Shown here in pieces: positions 51,670 to 60,663 of a DNA stretch of 64,000 bases. Both the position numbers and the translations under genes were made by a program. Positions within the stretch are counted from its first letter, which is position 1. Each line of letters begins with the position of its first letter. The stretch is taken from NCBI GenBank assembly GCA_900537185.1, contig LS999828.1:312706-376705 (forward strand). Direction: 5' to 3'. This stretch comes from Cytophagales bacterium Alg240-R148. GTDB taxonomy: Bacteria > Bacteroidota > Bacteroidia > Cytophagales > Cyclobacteriaceae. Below the pieces are notes generated by a model. It was not told where the DNA came from. It made no database searches and saw only the letters and a list, made by a program, of their open reading frames with translations.

Positions 51670-53622
51670 TTAAAAATGATACCTTTTAAAAGCTTCAATC
51701 GCCTCATACTCCGCAAGGCCAAGGTCATCATATAATTTGGCTGTTAACCTGTTTCTATCTTCTGCACGCTGCCAGAATTCTCTGTCGTCTTCCCCTTGAA
51801 ACATTACACCATCTTTTTGAGACTGGTGTCTAAAAATTGCATTTCTTTTTCTTAATAACTCTTCAGGGCTGATAGGCACTGCCATTTCAATTTCATGAAT
51901 TGGATATTCGTGCCAAGCACCTCGGTACAACCAAACCCAACAGTCTTTCATAAACGCCTCTTTCTTCAGGCCATCAACTGCTGCAAAAATACCATCCAAA
52001 CACACCTTGTGCGTGCCGTGCGGATCGGCTAAATCTCCAGCTGCATAAATTTGATGTGGTTGGATCTCGCGGATAAGATCAGAAATGATTTTAATATCTT
52101 CTTTGCCTATTGGCTTTTTTTCTACTGTTCCTGTTTCATAAAATGGCAAGTCCAAATAATGCACATTTTCATCAGGCAATCCATAATAACGACAAGCTCC
52201 GATGGCCTCTCCCCTTCGGATCAATCCTTTGATTTTTCTTACACCCAAAGGATCCATTTCGCCGCTTTTCTTTTTATTGATGGTTTTAATAACCTTGTCA
52301 ATTTCAGCGTTATCTGCCTTCCCTTTGAATAGGTATTCATTGAGCTGCGCAGCAAACTCTGCAAACCTTAAAGCGTCGTGGTCTGCAACAGCAATGTTGC
52401 CAGAGGTTTGGTAGGCAACATGCACATCGTGGCCTTGTTCAACCAACCTCAAAAAGGTACCCCCCATTGAAATTACATCATCGTCTGGGTGCGGGCTGAA
52501 CAACAACACTCTTTTTCTTGCTGGCTTGGCACGTTCGGGCCGTTGCGAATCGTCCGCGTTGGCTTTCCCTCCTGGCCATCCCGTTAAGGTATGCTGGAAA
52601 TAGTTGAACATTTTGATGTTTACATCGTATGCTCCGCCTTCTCCTAACAACATGGACATTCCGTTCTCGTTGTAGTCCCTGTCGGTCAATTTTAATATTG
52701 GTGTATTCAATTTCTGGCTCAACCACACTACTGCCTTCCTGGACAATTCGTCTGTCCACTCTCCTGCTCCTACCAACCACGGTGTTTCGAACCTAGTTAA
52801 GTCTTCCGATGCCAATTCGTCCATTACGAAGGTAACATCTTGGTGGTGTTGTAAGAATGTAGCTGGTACATCAGAAGAAATTTCTCCTTCCACCGTCTTT
52901 TTTACAATTTCAGCTTTTTTCAAACCCCAAGCCAGAATTACAATTCTTTTGGCTTTCAAAATGGTGCCTACCCCCATGGTTACGGCCTTTCTAGGTACAT
53001 CTTGCATGCTGTCAAAAGCAAATGCGTTGTCTACTCTGGTAAGGTGGTCCAAGGTTACGATGCGCGTCAATGATTTCTCATCTGACCCAGGTTCATTAAA
53101 TCCAATGTGTCCTGTTCGACCAATTCCTAGCAATTGAAAATCCAAACCACCGGCTGCATCAATTTTCTCCTCATAACTGGCGCAATACGACGGAATGTCT
53201 TTGAATGCAACCGTACCATCTGGCACATATACATTTTTTGGATCTATATCTACGTGGTTGAATAAGTGGTGGTGCATGAAGTAATAATACCCCTGCGGTG
53301 CCTCTTTGGTTAAACCGTAGTATTCATCTAAGTTGAAACTAACTACATTCTGAAAACTAAGCCCTTCTTCTTTGTGCTGGCGGATTAGTTCGTTGTACAC
53401 CTTGATAGGAGAAGACCCTGTAGCCAGCCCTAAAACACATTTATCCCCTTTGCCTTGCTTGTATCTGATCAAAGCAGCAATTTCATCTGCTACTATCTTA
53501 GATGCTTGGTCTGAATCTTTGAAAATTTCCGTGTGGATTTGTTCAAATTTAGTAGATTCAAGCGCTTGCCATTCTCTTTTACTTAATCTCTTCTGTGTTA
53601 AAGTCTCAGCTATTGCCTGCAT
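51670..53622 (-). CDS. nagB: Glucosamine-6-phosphate deaminase fused to a PIG-L/LmbE-like deacetylase domain
   Basis: The 650-residue protein carries two domains. Residues about 30-310 are NagB: CVLGLATGSSPIKVYNELI, FNLDEYYGL (Asp99/Glu100) and the catalytic loop GHIGFNEPGS (171-180). Residues about 370-640 are a GlcNAc-PI deacetylase-type domain with the zinc motif SPHPDDDV (about 377-384) and a downstream HGTHKVCLDGIF. NagB turns GlcN-6-P into fructose-6-P and ammonia. The second domain could be a deacetylase (NagA replacement), which fits the absence of nagA here. The fused form is known from Bacteroidota, so it is not unique. A tandem repeat lies upstream (53700-53743). Confidence 0.95.
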   Translation of the reverse strand: MQAIAETLTQKRLSKREWQALESTKFEQIHTEIFKDSDQASKIVADEIAALIRYKQGKGDKCVLGLATGSSPIKVYNELIRQHKEEGLSFQNVVSFNLDEYYGLTKEAPQGYYYFMHHHLFNHVDIDPKNVYVPDGTVAFKDIPSYCASYEEKIDAAGGLDFQLLGIGRTGHIGFNEPGSDEKSLTRIVTLDHLTRVDNAFAFDSMQDVPRKAVTMGVGTILKAKRIVILAWGLKKAEIVKKTVEGEISSDVPATFLQHHQDVTFVMDELASEDLTRFETPWLVGAGEWTDELSRKAVVWLSQKLNTPILKLTDRDYNENGMSMLLGEGGAYDVNIKMFNYFQHTLTGWPGGKANADDSQRPERAKPARKRVLLFSPHPDDDVISMGGTFLRLVEQGHDVHVAYQTSGNIAVADHDALRFAEFAAQLNEYLFKGKADNAEIDKVIKTINKKKSGEMDPLGVRKIKGLIRRGEAIGACRYYGLPDENVHYLDLPFYETGTVEKKPIGKEDIKIISDLIREIQPHQIYAAGDLADPHGTHKVCLDGIFAAVDGLKKEAFMKDCWVWLYRGAWHEYPIHEIEMAVPISPEELLRKRNAIFRHQSQKDGVMFQGEDDREFWQRAEDRNRLTAKLYDDLGLAEYEAIEAFKRYHF

Positions 53623-53689
53623 AGAAATGTAGAATTTTATCTAGTTCATATAAATTCAAGTTGAAACTAGTGAAATAGGTTGGAACACC

Positions 53690-53743
53690 GAAAATTATTA
53701 GCTGAATGGAGCGGTTTTGAAGCTGAATAGTAGGACGTTTTGA
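53690..53743 (-). promoter_or_regulatory. nagB promoter with tandem direct-repeat operator candidate
   Basis: Two adjacent units, each AGCTGAAT...GTTTTGA on the plus strand, occur at 53700-53720 and 53721-53743 (21 and 23 bases). On the minus strand an imperfect -7 box TAATTTTC (53697-53690) follows immediately, so the repeats would sit at about -17 to -60 of nagB. Period is two helical turns, typical of a dimer-binding regulator. Confidence 0.45.
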
Positions 53744-53756
53744 AATTAGGATAAAC

Positions 53757-53790
53757 AAAAAAAGAGCGGAGTTCTCACCCCGCTCTTTTT
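53757..53790 (-). terminator. Terminator downstream of susD
   Basis: AAAGAGCGG (53761-53769) pairs with CCGCTCTTT (53780-53788), with an A run from 53757 (the T run on the minus strand). It ends the susC-susD message before the nagB operon. Confidence 0.88.
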
Positions 53791-53817
53791 AGAACATATG
53801 ATTATTGTGCTCCGCTA

Positions 53818-55365
53818 CTATTTAGCCCACCACAATTTAGTTGTCATTTTGTCTTCTCCTTGCTCCGCAACAACTCTAGCTACTTCAGACGCATTAAGCG
53901 TATAGGAATTAACAGAATATTGCAATCTCTGAGGCATTTTATTCTCAGACCATCCAGAAGTATCTGCAAATTTGTTTAAATCTGTTTTATCTTCGATTAC
54001 AGGATAACCAGTTCTTCTAACAATGGCCCAAGCTTCTGCTCCATAAGTATACGTTGCAATCCATCTTTGAACAGAAATTTGTTCGAATTGCTCTTCTGTT
54101 GTACCGCTTAACGTTGCTGCTGGTGATGCTAAGAAAGCAGTTATGTCCGCTGCATCCACTCCCCATTGCTCCATAGAAGCTCTTATACCTGCTTGAAAAT
54201 GACCATTAGCATCAGATCCACCTAATCCATAAAGAGCTGCTTCGGCTTGTAGAAACTCAACATCCGCATAGTTAAAAACATAACTTGGAAGTTGATTTAC
54301 ATCGTCGTACACCACACTGTTTGGCTTAGAAAAATCATCCACATTATAAAGGTCCGCTACTTCAGACTTTAAAGCCACTTCTTGACCAATATACCCTCCT
54401 CCATTAATAGCAGGAGCTGCAAATTGTGCCAGTCTTGGATCAGCAGTACCTAATTCCGTACCATCCAAATGTTCTACCAAACGCTTGCTCATCACCCAAT
54501 GGGCAGGAGTACCAAAACTCCATACATTAGCAAAACCTTGTCTAAGTGCTTCTAAATTAGGGTCTCTTGCAACGCTAATACCATCCGTATTATCCATCAT
54601 CAATGGACTTCCTACAGCTTCTGCAATGGCCGCAGCTGAAAATGAATTTCCAGAACCATTTCTAGTTCTCATGGCTATTTTCAGTTTCTCTGAATTGGCC
54701 AATCTTTTCCATTTTTGGTAATCACCACCATATACCTGGTCAGCACCACCTAGACCTGAATCCGTTGCAGAACCAATTAATTCCATTGCGCGATCCAAAT
54801 CATCAATCATTAATGCATAGGCTTCTGGAGATAAATCGAAACTAATTTCAGATTGACCTGATCCTGCATCTGTAACAGGTAATGCGCCATAATTATCTGC
54901 AATTTTTTGCAACAACATAGCTCTGATTATTAATGCTACACCATGATCCGGTTTTGACTCAAATTGTCCGCCTTCATCTGTTAGTCTTAAAATCTCAGAT
55001 AAATCACCAATGTTATTATTAGAAACTGCACTTATAAGACCATAAGAATCATCCCAAACACCATCGTGCCAATCTTGTCTGTCTCGGAATCCTGAACCAT
55101 TCCCAAACCAAGTACCAGCAAAACTAAACGACCAGTGCTCAGCAAATCTACTACCAAAAATTACATTTTCTCTCCAACAAACAAACCTGGAAGGTGCATA
55201 AACGTTTTGTTGTGCATGTGTCAACAATGGCCCGATATTATCTAAAACAGCGGCCCCATTAGGGTTGGTATTTAGTTCGTTAAAGTCACTTGTACAAGCA
55301 AAAAGCATTGTCATTCCAAGTGCTGAAACCCCTATTTTTGTTTTTATATTTTTTATAAATTTCAT
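53818..55365 (-). CDS. susD: SusD/RagB-like nutrient-binding lipoprotein
   Basis: The 515-residue protein has a lipobox (MTMLFACTSD, Cys24) and the SusD-type N-terminus FNELNTNPNGAAVLDN followed by TPR-like helices, as in the SusD-like_2 group. It caps the SusC barrel on the cell surface and binds the glycan ligand. It follows susC after 30 bases and is followed by a terminator. The ligand is inferred from the downstream nagB/GH20/nagX genes to be a GlcNAc-containing oligosaccharide. Confidence 0.93.
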   Translation of the reverse strand: MKFIKNIKTKIGVSALGMTMLFACTSDFNELNTNPNGAAVLDNIGPLLTHAQQNVYAPSRFVCWRENVIFGSRFAEHWSFSFAGTWFGNGSGFRDRQDWHDGVWDDSYGLISAVSNNNIGDLSEILRLTDEGGQFESKPDHGVALIIRAMLLQKIADNYGALPVTDAGSGQSEISFDLSPEAYALMIDDLDRAMELIGSATDSGLGGADQVYGGDYQKWKRLANSEKLKIAMRTRNGSGNSFSAAAIAEAVGSPLMMDNTDGISVARDPNLEALRQGFANVWSFGTPAHWVMSKRLVEHLDGTELGTADPRLAQFAAPAINGGGYIGQEVALKSEVADLYNVDDFSKPNSVVYDDVNQLPSYVFNYADVEFLQAEAALYGLGGSDANGHFQAGIRASMEQWGVDAADITAFLASPAATLSGTTEEQFEQISVQRWIATYTYGAEAWAIVRRTGYPVIEDKTDLNKFADTSGWSENKMPQRLQYSVNSYTLNASEVARVVAEQGEDKMTTKLWWAK

Positions 55366-55395
55366 AACAATTCCTTTTAATCAATACTTGATTTC

Positions 55396-58300
55396 TTAAA
55401 ATGACAAGTTTAGGTTAAAACCAAAACTTCTTGTCGTTGGCAAGGCATATGTTTCAACACCTGAAGAACCATTTACTGTACTGAAGCTGGCTTCAGGATC
55501 AAAGTTTTTGGTACTCTTGCTGAAGAAAAATAAGTTTCTTCCGATCAAGCTTAAACTCACTTTATTGAATGGTGTTTTTTCAACCAATGCAGAGCTTAAG
55601 TTATAAGACAATGAAATCTCTCTCATTTTTACAAAACCTGCATCGTAAACAAAATCATCCAATATCCCTGCATTCCATACTGCTGGGTGGTAATCTTCTG
55701 GATCCACATCTGTTAAGTTCAATGGTACAAATGTAACTTCACCTGTTCCTGCATCCGTTACTTGAGTAGAACCTGAAATATTCAACCCGTTCTCTCTTCC
55801 TTCAACTGAAGCCAAACTTGTTCCTGCAGTGTTCATTTGAGCATCTCTAACACTAACTATTGATCCACCTTTTTTCATATCAATTAAAAAATAAAGAGTG
55901 AAATTTTTGTAGGTCAATGTATTGGTAAGACCTGCTAAGAAATCAGGGTTAATGTTACCATGGCTCACCATTTCATCAGAAGCTACTGGAAGACCTGTAG
56001 AGGTGTATACCAAGTTTCCACTTGGGTCTCTTTTATGAGTAAATCCAATTAATTCTCCATATGGCTTACCAATATCCGCTACTACTTGGACTTTTCCGCC
56101 ACCACCACCTTGGGTGATTACATATCTTTCAACATTGTTGTATAATGCCTTAACTTCAGAGCTGTTTTTAGAAAAGTTTAATCCTAAATCCCATTTGAAC
56201 TCGCTTTTATTAATGATGTTCGCTCCTAAAGCTATTTCAAATCCTTTGTTTACAATCTCACCAGAGTTTACAATTGCTGTTTGGTAACCTGATTCTATCA
56301 TGGTACTAGCATTCAATATCTGGTTAACCGTTGAGGCGTTGTAATAAGTGAAATCTAAATCTAACAAATTGAATAACCTTGTTTGAAAACCCGCTTCAAA
56401 AGAAGTAGTCTCTTCCGGTAAAATATTAGGATTCAATTTAGTTGTTGCATTGGACGCCACTGGGTACCCATTGTAAGTAACTCCGCTTTGGAAATTATAA
56501 ACAGGGAACAATTGATGCGCTGCCAAATCATTACCTACCTGTGCCCAACTTGCTCTCAATTTAACTAAATTAAATACATCGTTGTTCATATCAATTGCAT
56601 CCGATAGTATAAAGGATGAACTAACCGATGGGTAGAAATAAGACCTATTCTCTTCGCTAAGTGCTGAAGACCAGTCATTTCTTCCACTAAAATCTACAAA
56701 TAAGATGTTCTTGTAGGAAACTGAACCAAATCCATACAAAGAGTTAACCTTTTTTCTTGTGATATTGCTTACTCCTATCGGGTTCGATAAGTTACTTACG
56801 GTAAAAGTATTCTTTGCAATCCACCCAGAACCTCTGTGTCCAATAGATTCACGGTAATCAAACCTGTGGTTGCCACCAAAATTCAATGACAATGAAAAGT
56901 TTTCAGATAAATCTTTATTGAATTTCAATAAGAAATCCGTATTAGTTTCTTGCGTAGTATGAATTACATCATTGAATTCTCCACCTGGACGGAACGTATG
57001 TCCAATTTGCAAATAACTTCTGTACTTTTCTGTTTTGTAATCAGAACCAATTCTACCCATTATGCTCAACCAATCGGTAATAGCATAATCCATTGAAACA
57101 AATCCGTATACTCTGTTTCTCACAGATTCATTAAAGTTGTGCTTTTGCACATAGTACGGATTGTTGAAAAACCCTGAAAGTGGTGTATTGGAAGAACCAT
57201 CTTCTTTTAAGTAGTTTTTCAAATCTTCATTTCTAACATTTCTACCCATTTGAGATAGAGTCAAAATTGGGTTATCAGGCCACAAAGAAAGTGTTGGTTT
57301 GTTTTGAACTTTTTGATTCACATAAGATATTCTTGAATCAACTTTTAATTTTTTACCAAGATTCGATAAACCTCTAACAGAAACTGAAGTTCTGTCCAAA
57401 GTATTATTAGGTACAATACCTTTACTTCTTACATCCGTCAAGGATACACGAACAGATCCTTCTGGTCCTCCACCTGATAATGCAAGTGAATTCGTGAAAG
57501 TGCTTCCTGTTTCAAAAAAATCTTTGAAGTTATCTGGCTGTGCGGTATAAGGTGCTGTCGCTCCATCGCCCGTCCAAGTTGGTTGAGAACTACCATCCAT
57601 TTTAGGTCCCCAGCTTGTTTGGGTCAAAATAGTTGCATAATCAGAGCTAACTGCTCCTCTGCTTCCTGTTCCATACTCATTCTGAAACTCCGGTAAAACT
57701 GCTGCTCTTTCAGTAGTATAGTTGGTAGAGAAATCTACTCCGATACCTTTTCCTTTAGTACCTTTTTTTGTGGTAATCATAATTACTCCGTTTTGTCCTC
57801 TTGAACCATATAATGCAGTTGCCGAAGCTCCTTTCAAAACATTCATGGATTCAATGTCATCTGGGTTTAGGTCTGAAATTCCACCACCCAAATCAACTCC
57901 GCCACCTTGGTTATCGCCAGTACCGTTACCCCATTCATCAGCTCCAGACATGTTGGAGCTATTGTCAATTGGGATACCATCTACAACATACAATGGTTGG
58001 TTGTTTCCAGTAAGAGATGAGTTACCTCTTATTATTACTTTAGAAGAGCCACCCAATCCAGTACTAGATCGTGTTACACTAACACCAGCTACTTTACCAG
58101 AAAGAGAATTGACAACATTGGTTTCCCTTACACGGGTAAACTCATCTGCTCCAACTTGCTGCGTTGAATAACCCAACGCCTTTTCTTCTTTTTCAATACC
58201 AAAAGCAGTTACTACTACTTCGTTGAGCTCAGTAACATCTGGCTCCAATACAACATCAATTACCGATTGTGAACCGACAGTAATTTCTTGTGCCGCATAA

Positions 58301-58530
58301 CCAATAAATGAAAATACTAATACACTTCCAGACTCAGCGTTGACGCTGTATTTTCCGTTAATGTCCGTTATACCACCTGATGTGGTACCTTTAATACTTA
58401 CCGAAACTCCTGGTACAGCCGACCCGTCCTCTGACGTGGTCACGGTACCGGTTACGGTCTGTGCTTGTGCCATTACACCGCCGCAAAGCAGCAACAACAC
58501 GGTTAAATAAGTGGGTAAAAAACTCCTCAT
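55396..58530 (-). CDS. susC: SusC/RagA TonB-dependent outer-membrane transporter
   Basis: The 1044-residue protein starts with a signal peptide (LLLLCGGVMAQAQ), a carboxypeptidase-regulatory-like domain (about 25-105, GTVTTSEDGSAVPGVSV...), the TonB plug with NEVVVTAFGIEKEEKALGYS and the typical DVVxxLSGKVAGVSVTRSS, LYGSRGQNGVIMITTKKG, and a 22-strand barrel to the C-terminal FGFNLNLSF. It imports glycan pieces together with SusD. It is divergent from the two-component genes, and its 5' region contains alternative hairpins. Confidence 0.95.
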   Translation of the reverse strand: MRSFLPTYLTVLLLLCGGVMAQAQTVTGTVTTSEDGSAVPGVSVSIKGTTSGGITDINGKYSVNAESGSVLVFSFIGYAAQEITVGSQSVIDVVLEPDVTELNEVVVTAFGIEKEEKALGYSTQQVGADEFTRVRETNVVNSLSGKVAGVSVTRSSTGLGGSSKVIIRGNSSLTGNNQPLYVVDGIPIDNSSNMSGADEWGNGTGDNQGGGVDLGGGISDLNPDDIESMNVLKGASATALYGSRGQNGVIMITTKKGTKGKGIGVDFSTNYTTERAAVLPEFQNEYGTGSRGAVSSDYATILTQTSWGPKMDGSSQPTWTGDGATAPYTAQPDNFKDFFETGSTFTNSLALSGGGPEGSVRVSLTDVRSKGIVPNNTLDRTSVSVRGLSNLGKKLKVDSRISYVNQKVQNKPTLSLWPDNPILTLSQMGRNVRNEDLKNYLKEDGSSNTPLSGFFNNPYYVQKHNFNESVRNRVYGFVSMDYAITDWLSIMGRIGSDYKTEKYRSYLQIGHTFRPGGEFNDVIHTTQETNTDFLLKFNKDLSENFSLSLNFGGNHRFDYRESIGHRGSGWIAKNTFTVSNLSNPIGVSNITRKKVNSLYGFGSVSYKNILFVDFSGRNDWSSALSEENRSYFYPSVSSSFILSDAIDMNNDVFNLVKLRASWAQVGNDLAAHQLFPVYNFQSGVTYNGYPVASNATTKLNPNILPEETTSFEAGFQTRLFNLLDLDFTYYNASTVNQILNASTMIESGYQTAIVNSGEIVNKGFEIALGANIINKSEFKWDLGLNFSKNSSEVKALYNNVERYVITQGGGGGKVQVVADIGKPYGELIGFTHKRDPSGNLVYTSTGLPVASDEMVSHGNINPDFLAGLTNTLTYKNFTLYFLIDMKKGGSIVSVRDAQMNTAGTSLASVEGRENGLNISGSTQVTDAGTGEVTFVPLNLTDVDPEDYHPAVWNAGILDDFVYDAGFVKMREISLSYNLSSALVEKTPFNKVSLSLIGRNLFFFSKSTKNFDPEASFSTVNGSSGVETYALPTTRSFGFNLNLSF

Positions 58531-58864
58531 ATTCGTTGGTTTTTGTTGAATAATTAAGTTAACAAATAAACAAGTGGCTAATTTTCTGTGTGTAGCCGGA
58601 TAATAGGCTAGAAACGTAGAGCTTTATAGATGTTTAATCAAATTTTTTATCTGAACCGCGGCATTCTAAAGCTAAGATGCAACAATCTACAACGATTGCA
58701 TAGCCAACACAGAACGATTCATATGGATACAGAATTGACCCATTCAGCGAAAATATATGGCGCTTTGTCGGAAATTAATTAAAATGGATTTCGTTTTTTT
58801 CTACAATTTTATGGCTACTTCAGTTGATTCAGATTATATTAGTGGTTCTGCAATTTTCGGAACT
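58531..58864. promoter_or_regulatory. Divergent intergenic region between susC and the histidine kinase, with paired short inverted repeats
   Basis: There is no gene here. Read on the minus strand toward susC, TAGCC (58610-58606), GGCTA (58597-58593) and TAGCC (58580-58576) occur in order, so the middle element can pair with either neighbour. A TGCAA...TTGCA dyad lies at 58678-58700. No exact TAnnTTTG was seen for susC. A single ATTCAGC, as in the nagB repeats, occurs at 58742-58748. Confidence 0.4.
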
Positions 58865-59944
58865 ATGCCAAAACCATTCGATTTTTTAAGGAAACCAATC
58901 GTTTACCATACTTTTTTCTGGGCGTCCTACTTTTGTTTCAACATTGTACGTTGGGGAAGTTATTTCAATGACTACGCTTATTCGTTGCAATCCAACTTGG
59001 TAGAATTTCCAATACACATCATCATAGCGTATTTTAATTTATACTATTTGATGCCTAGGTTGTTACCGGGCAAACTCGTGCGCTACTTAATACTTTTGAC
59101 CATATCCGTTTTGGCGGTTTCTCTTTTTAGAATTGTTATTACGTATGAATTGGTCACAACCGATGTATGGAGAGAGGCAGCAGTACAAGAAACCTCCCTA
59201 TTTGACTTCAACTACATTTTAGCTGTTTACATTGGTGAAATGTATGTGATTGGCATCACCACCGCCATAAAACTAACTGTAGATTGGATAAAAAATCAGC
59301 GAAGAACGCGAGAACTCGAAAAAAGAAACTTAGAAACAGAACTTTCTTTTCTAAAATCTCAAATTCAACCCCATTTCTTTTTCAATACGCTCAACAACCT
59401 GTACTCTCTGACATTGGACAAGTCGGAACAGGCTCCAGACACGGTTATGAAGCTCTCTGAATTGATGAGCTACGTGATATACGAAGCTAAAAATAAAAAA
59501 GTACCTCTAATGAGGGAAATCAAGCACATTCAAAATTACATTGACCTCGAACGGCTTCGATATGGGCCCAAAGTACAAGTTAATTTTGATGTAAGTGGAA
59601 AATTAGAAGGTATCTCTACTTCCCCTCTGTTGTTGATTCCTTTTGTTGAAAACAGTTTCAAACATGGAATGCATTCCATAGAGAAGAATATTCCAATCGA
59701 TATTCACATTGAAGTGAAAGACCATTATTTGTATTTCCTTATAGAAAATCTAAAACCAGAAAAGAGTCATATAAAAATCAACCACAGCGAAAATGAATCT
59801 GGTATTGGAATAGAAAATGCCAAAAGAAGGCTCAATTTACTCTTCAAAGACGATTATACCTTGAACATCACCAATGGAGAGAAAAAATTTAAAGTTGAAT
59901 TAAAATATCCTGTATATGAAGGTGCGGTGTCTAATAATAGATGA
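58865..59944 (+). CDS. LytS-type sensor histidine kinase
   Basis: The ATG at 58865 puts MPKPFDFLRKPIVYHTFFW before the first helix, as in relatives; in-frame starts at 58757 and 58784 would add 27-36 residues. The 359-residue protein has about four helices (to about residue 140), then the His_kinase domain with QIQPHFFFNTLNNLY (phospho-His) and an ATPase part with LLLIPFVENSFKHGM. It phosphorylates the LytTR regulator encoded next, whose start overlaps it by 29 bases. The input signal is unknown; the divergent susC suggests glycan-related control. Confidence 0.86.
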   Translation: MPKPFDFLRKPIVYHTFFWASYFCFNIVRWGSYFNDYAYSLQSNLVEFPIHIIIAYFNLYYLMPRLLPGKLVRYLILLTISVLAVSLFRIVITYELVTTDVWREAAVQETSLFDFNYILAVYIGEMYVIGITTAIKLTVDWIKNQRRTRELEKRNLETELSFLKSQIQPHFFFNTLNNLYSLTLDKSEQAPDTVMKLSELMSYVIYEAKNKKVPLMREIKHIQNYIDLERLRYGPKVQVNFDVSGKLEGISTSPLLLIPFVENSFKHGMHSIEKNIPIDIHIEVKDHYLYFLIENLKPEKSHIKINHSENESGIGIENAKRRLNLLFKDDYTLNITNGEKKFKVELKYPVYEGAVSNNR

Positions 59945-60650
59945 TGAACCACTTGCAATCAATGTAATCAAAAATTACTTATCAAGATTTGATGGCTTTG
60001 ATGTTGTTGCAACGAGTGAGAATGCGATAGATGGATACAATATTTTATCCGAAAACGAAGTAGATCTTGTTTTTTTGGATATCAACATGCCCATGCTCAA
60101 TGGCATTGAATTTTTAAAAGGGCTTGAAAACCCACCTCTAATAATTATAACAACAGCTTATAGAGATTATGCTGTTGAAAGTTTTGAACTGAACGTGACC
60201 GATTATTTGGTAAAACCCATTAGCTTCCCAAGGTTTTTGAAAGCCATCAACAAAGCAAAAAAATTAGTAAAAGGGGTTCAAGAACAAGGAAAAGCTGAAC
60301 TAGAAGAAGCAGAGACCAATGACCACCAAAGTACCAGTGTCTTTCTGAAGGTCGATAAAAAAATGGTAAAAGTACCTTACAACGAAATACTTTACATTGA
60401 AAGTTTAAAGGACTATGTTCGGGTCAAAACCAAACACGAAGACCTTATAACCCATCAAAACTTAAATGGCATGACCAAAATCTTGCCGGGGGATATGTTT
60501 CTTAGAATCCACCGTTCCTACACAATTAATCTAGAGAAGGTCAAGGCCATCGATGGCAACTGTGTCGAAATAGCGGGAAAACTAATTCCCATTGGTAGAA
60601 ATTACCAAAAAGACACCAAACAGATCATCATGGGGTTAAGTCCTGATTAA
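59916..60650 (+). CDS. LytTR-family response regulator
   Basis: The 244-residue protein has a receiver domain (CLIIDDEPLAI with Asp9/Asp10, phospho-acceptor Asp55 in VFLDINMP, Lys in DYLVKPI) and a C-terminal LytTR DNA-binding domain (about 145-240, VFLKVDKKMVKVPYNEILYIE). LytTR proteins bind tandem direct repeats about two turns apart. It overlaps the kinase gene by 29 bases. The 53700-53743 repeat pair upstream of nagB has the right period, but the link is inference. Confidence 0.93.
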   Translation: MKVRCLIIDDEPLAINVIKNYLSRFDGFDVVATSENAIDGYNILSENEVDLVFLDINMPMLNGIEFLKGLENPPLIIITTAYRDYAVESFELNVTDYLVKPISFPRFLKAINKAKKLVKGVQEQGKAELEEAETNDHQSTSVFLKVDKKMVKVPYNEILYIESLKDYVRVKTKHEDLITHQNLNGMTKILPGDMFLRIHRSYTINLEKVKAIDGNCVEIAGKLIPIGRNYQKDTKQIIMGLSPD

Positions 60651-60663
60651 GTACAATTTAAAG

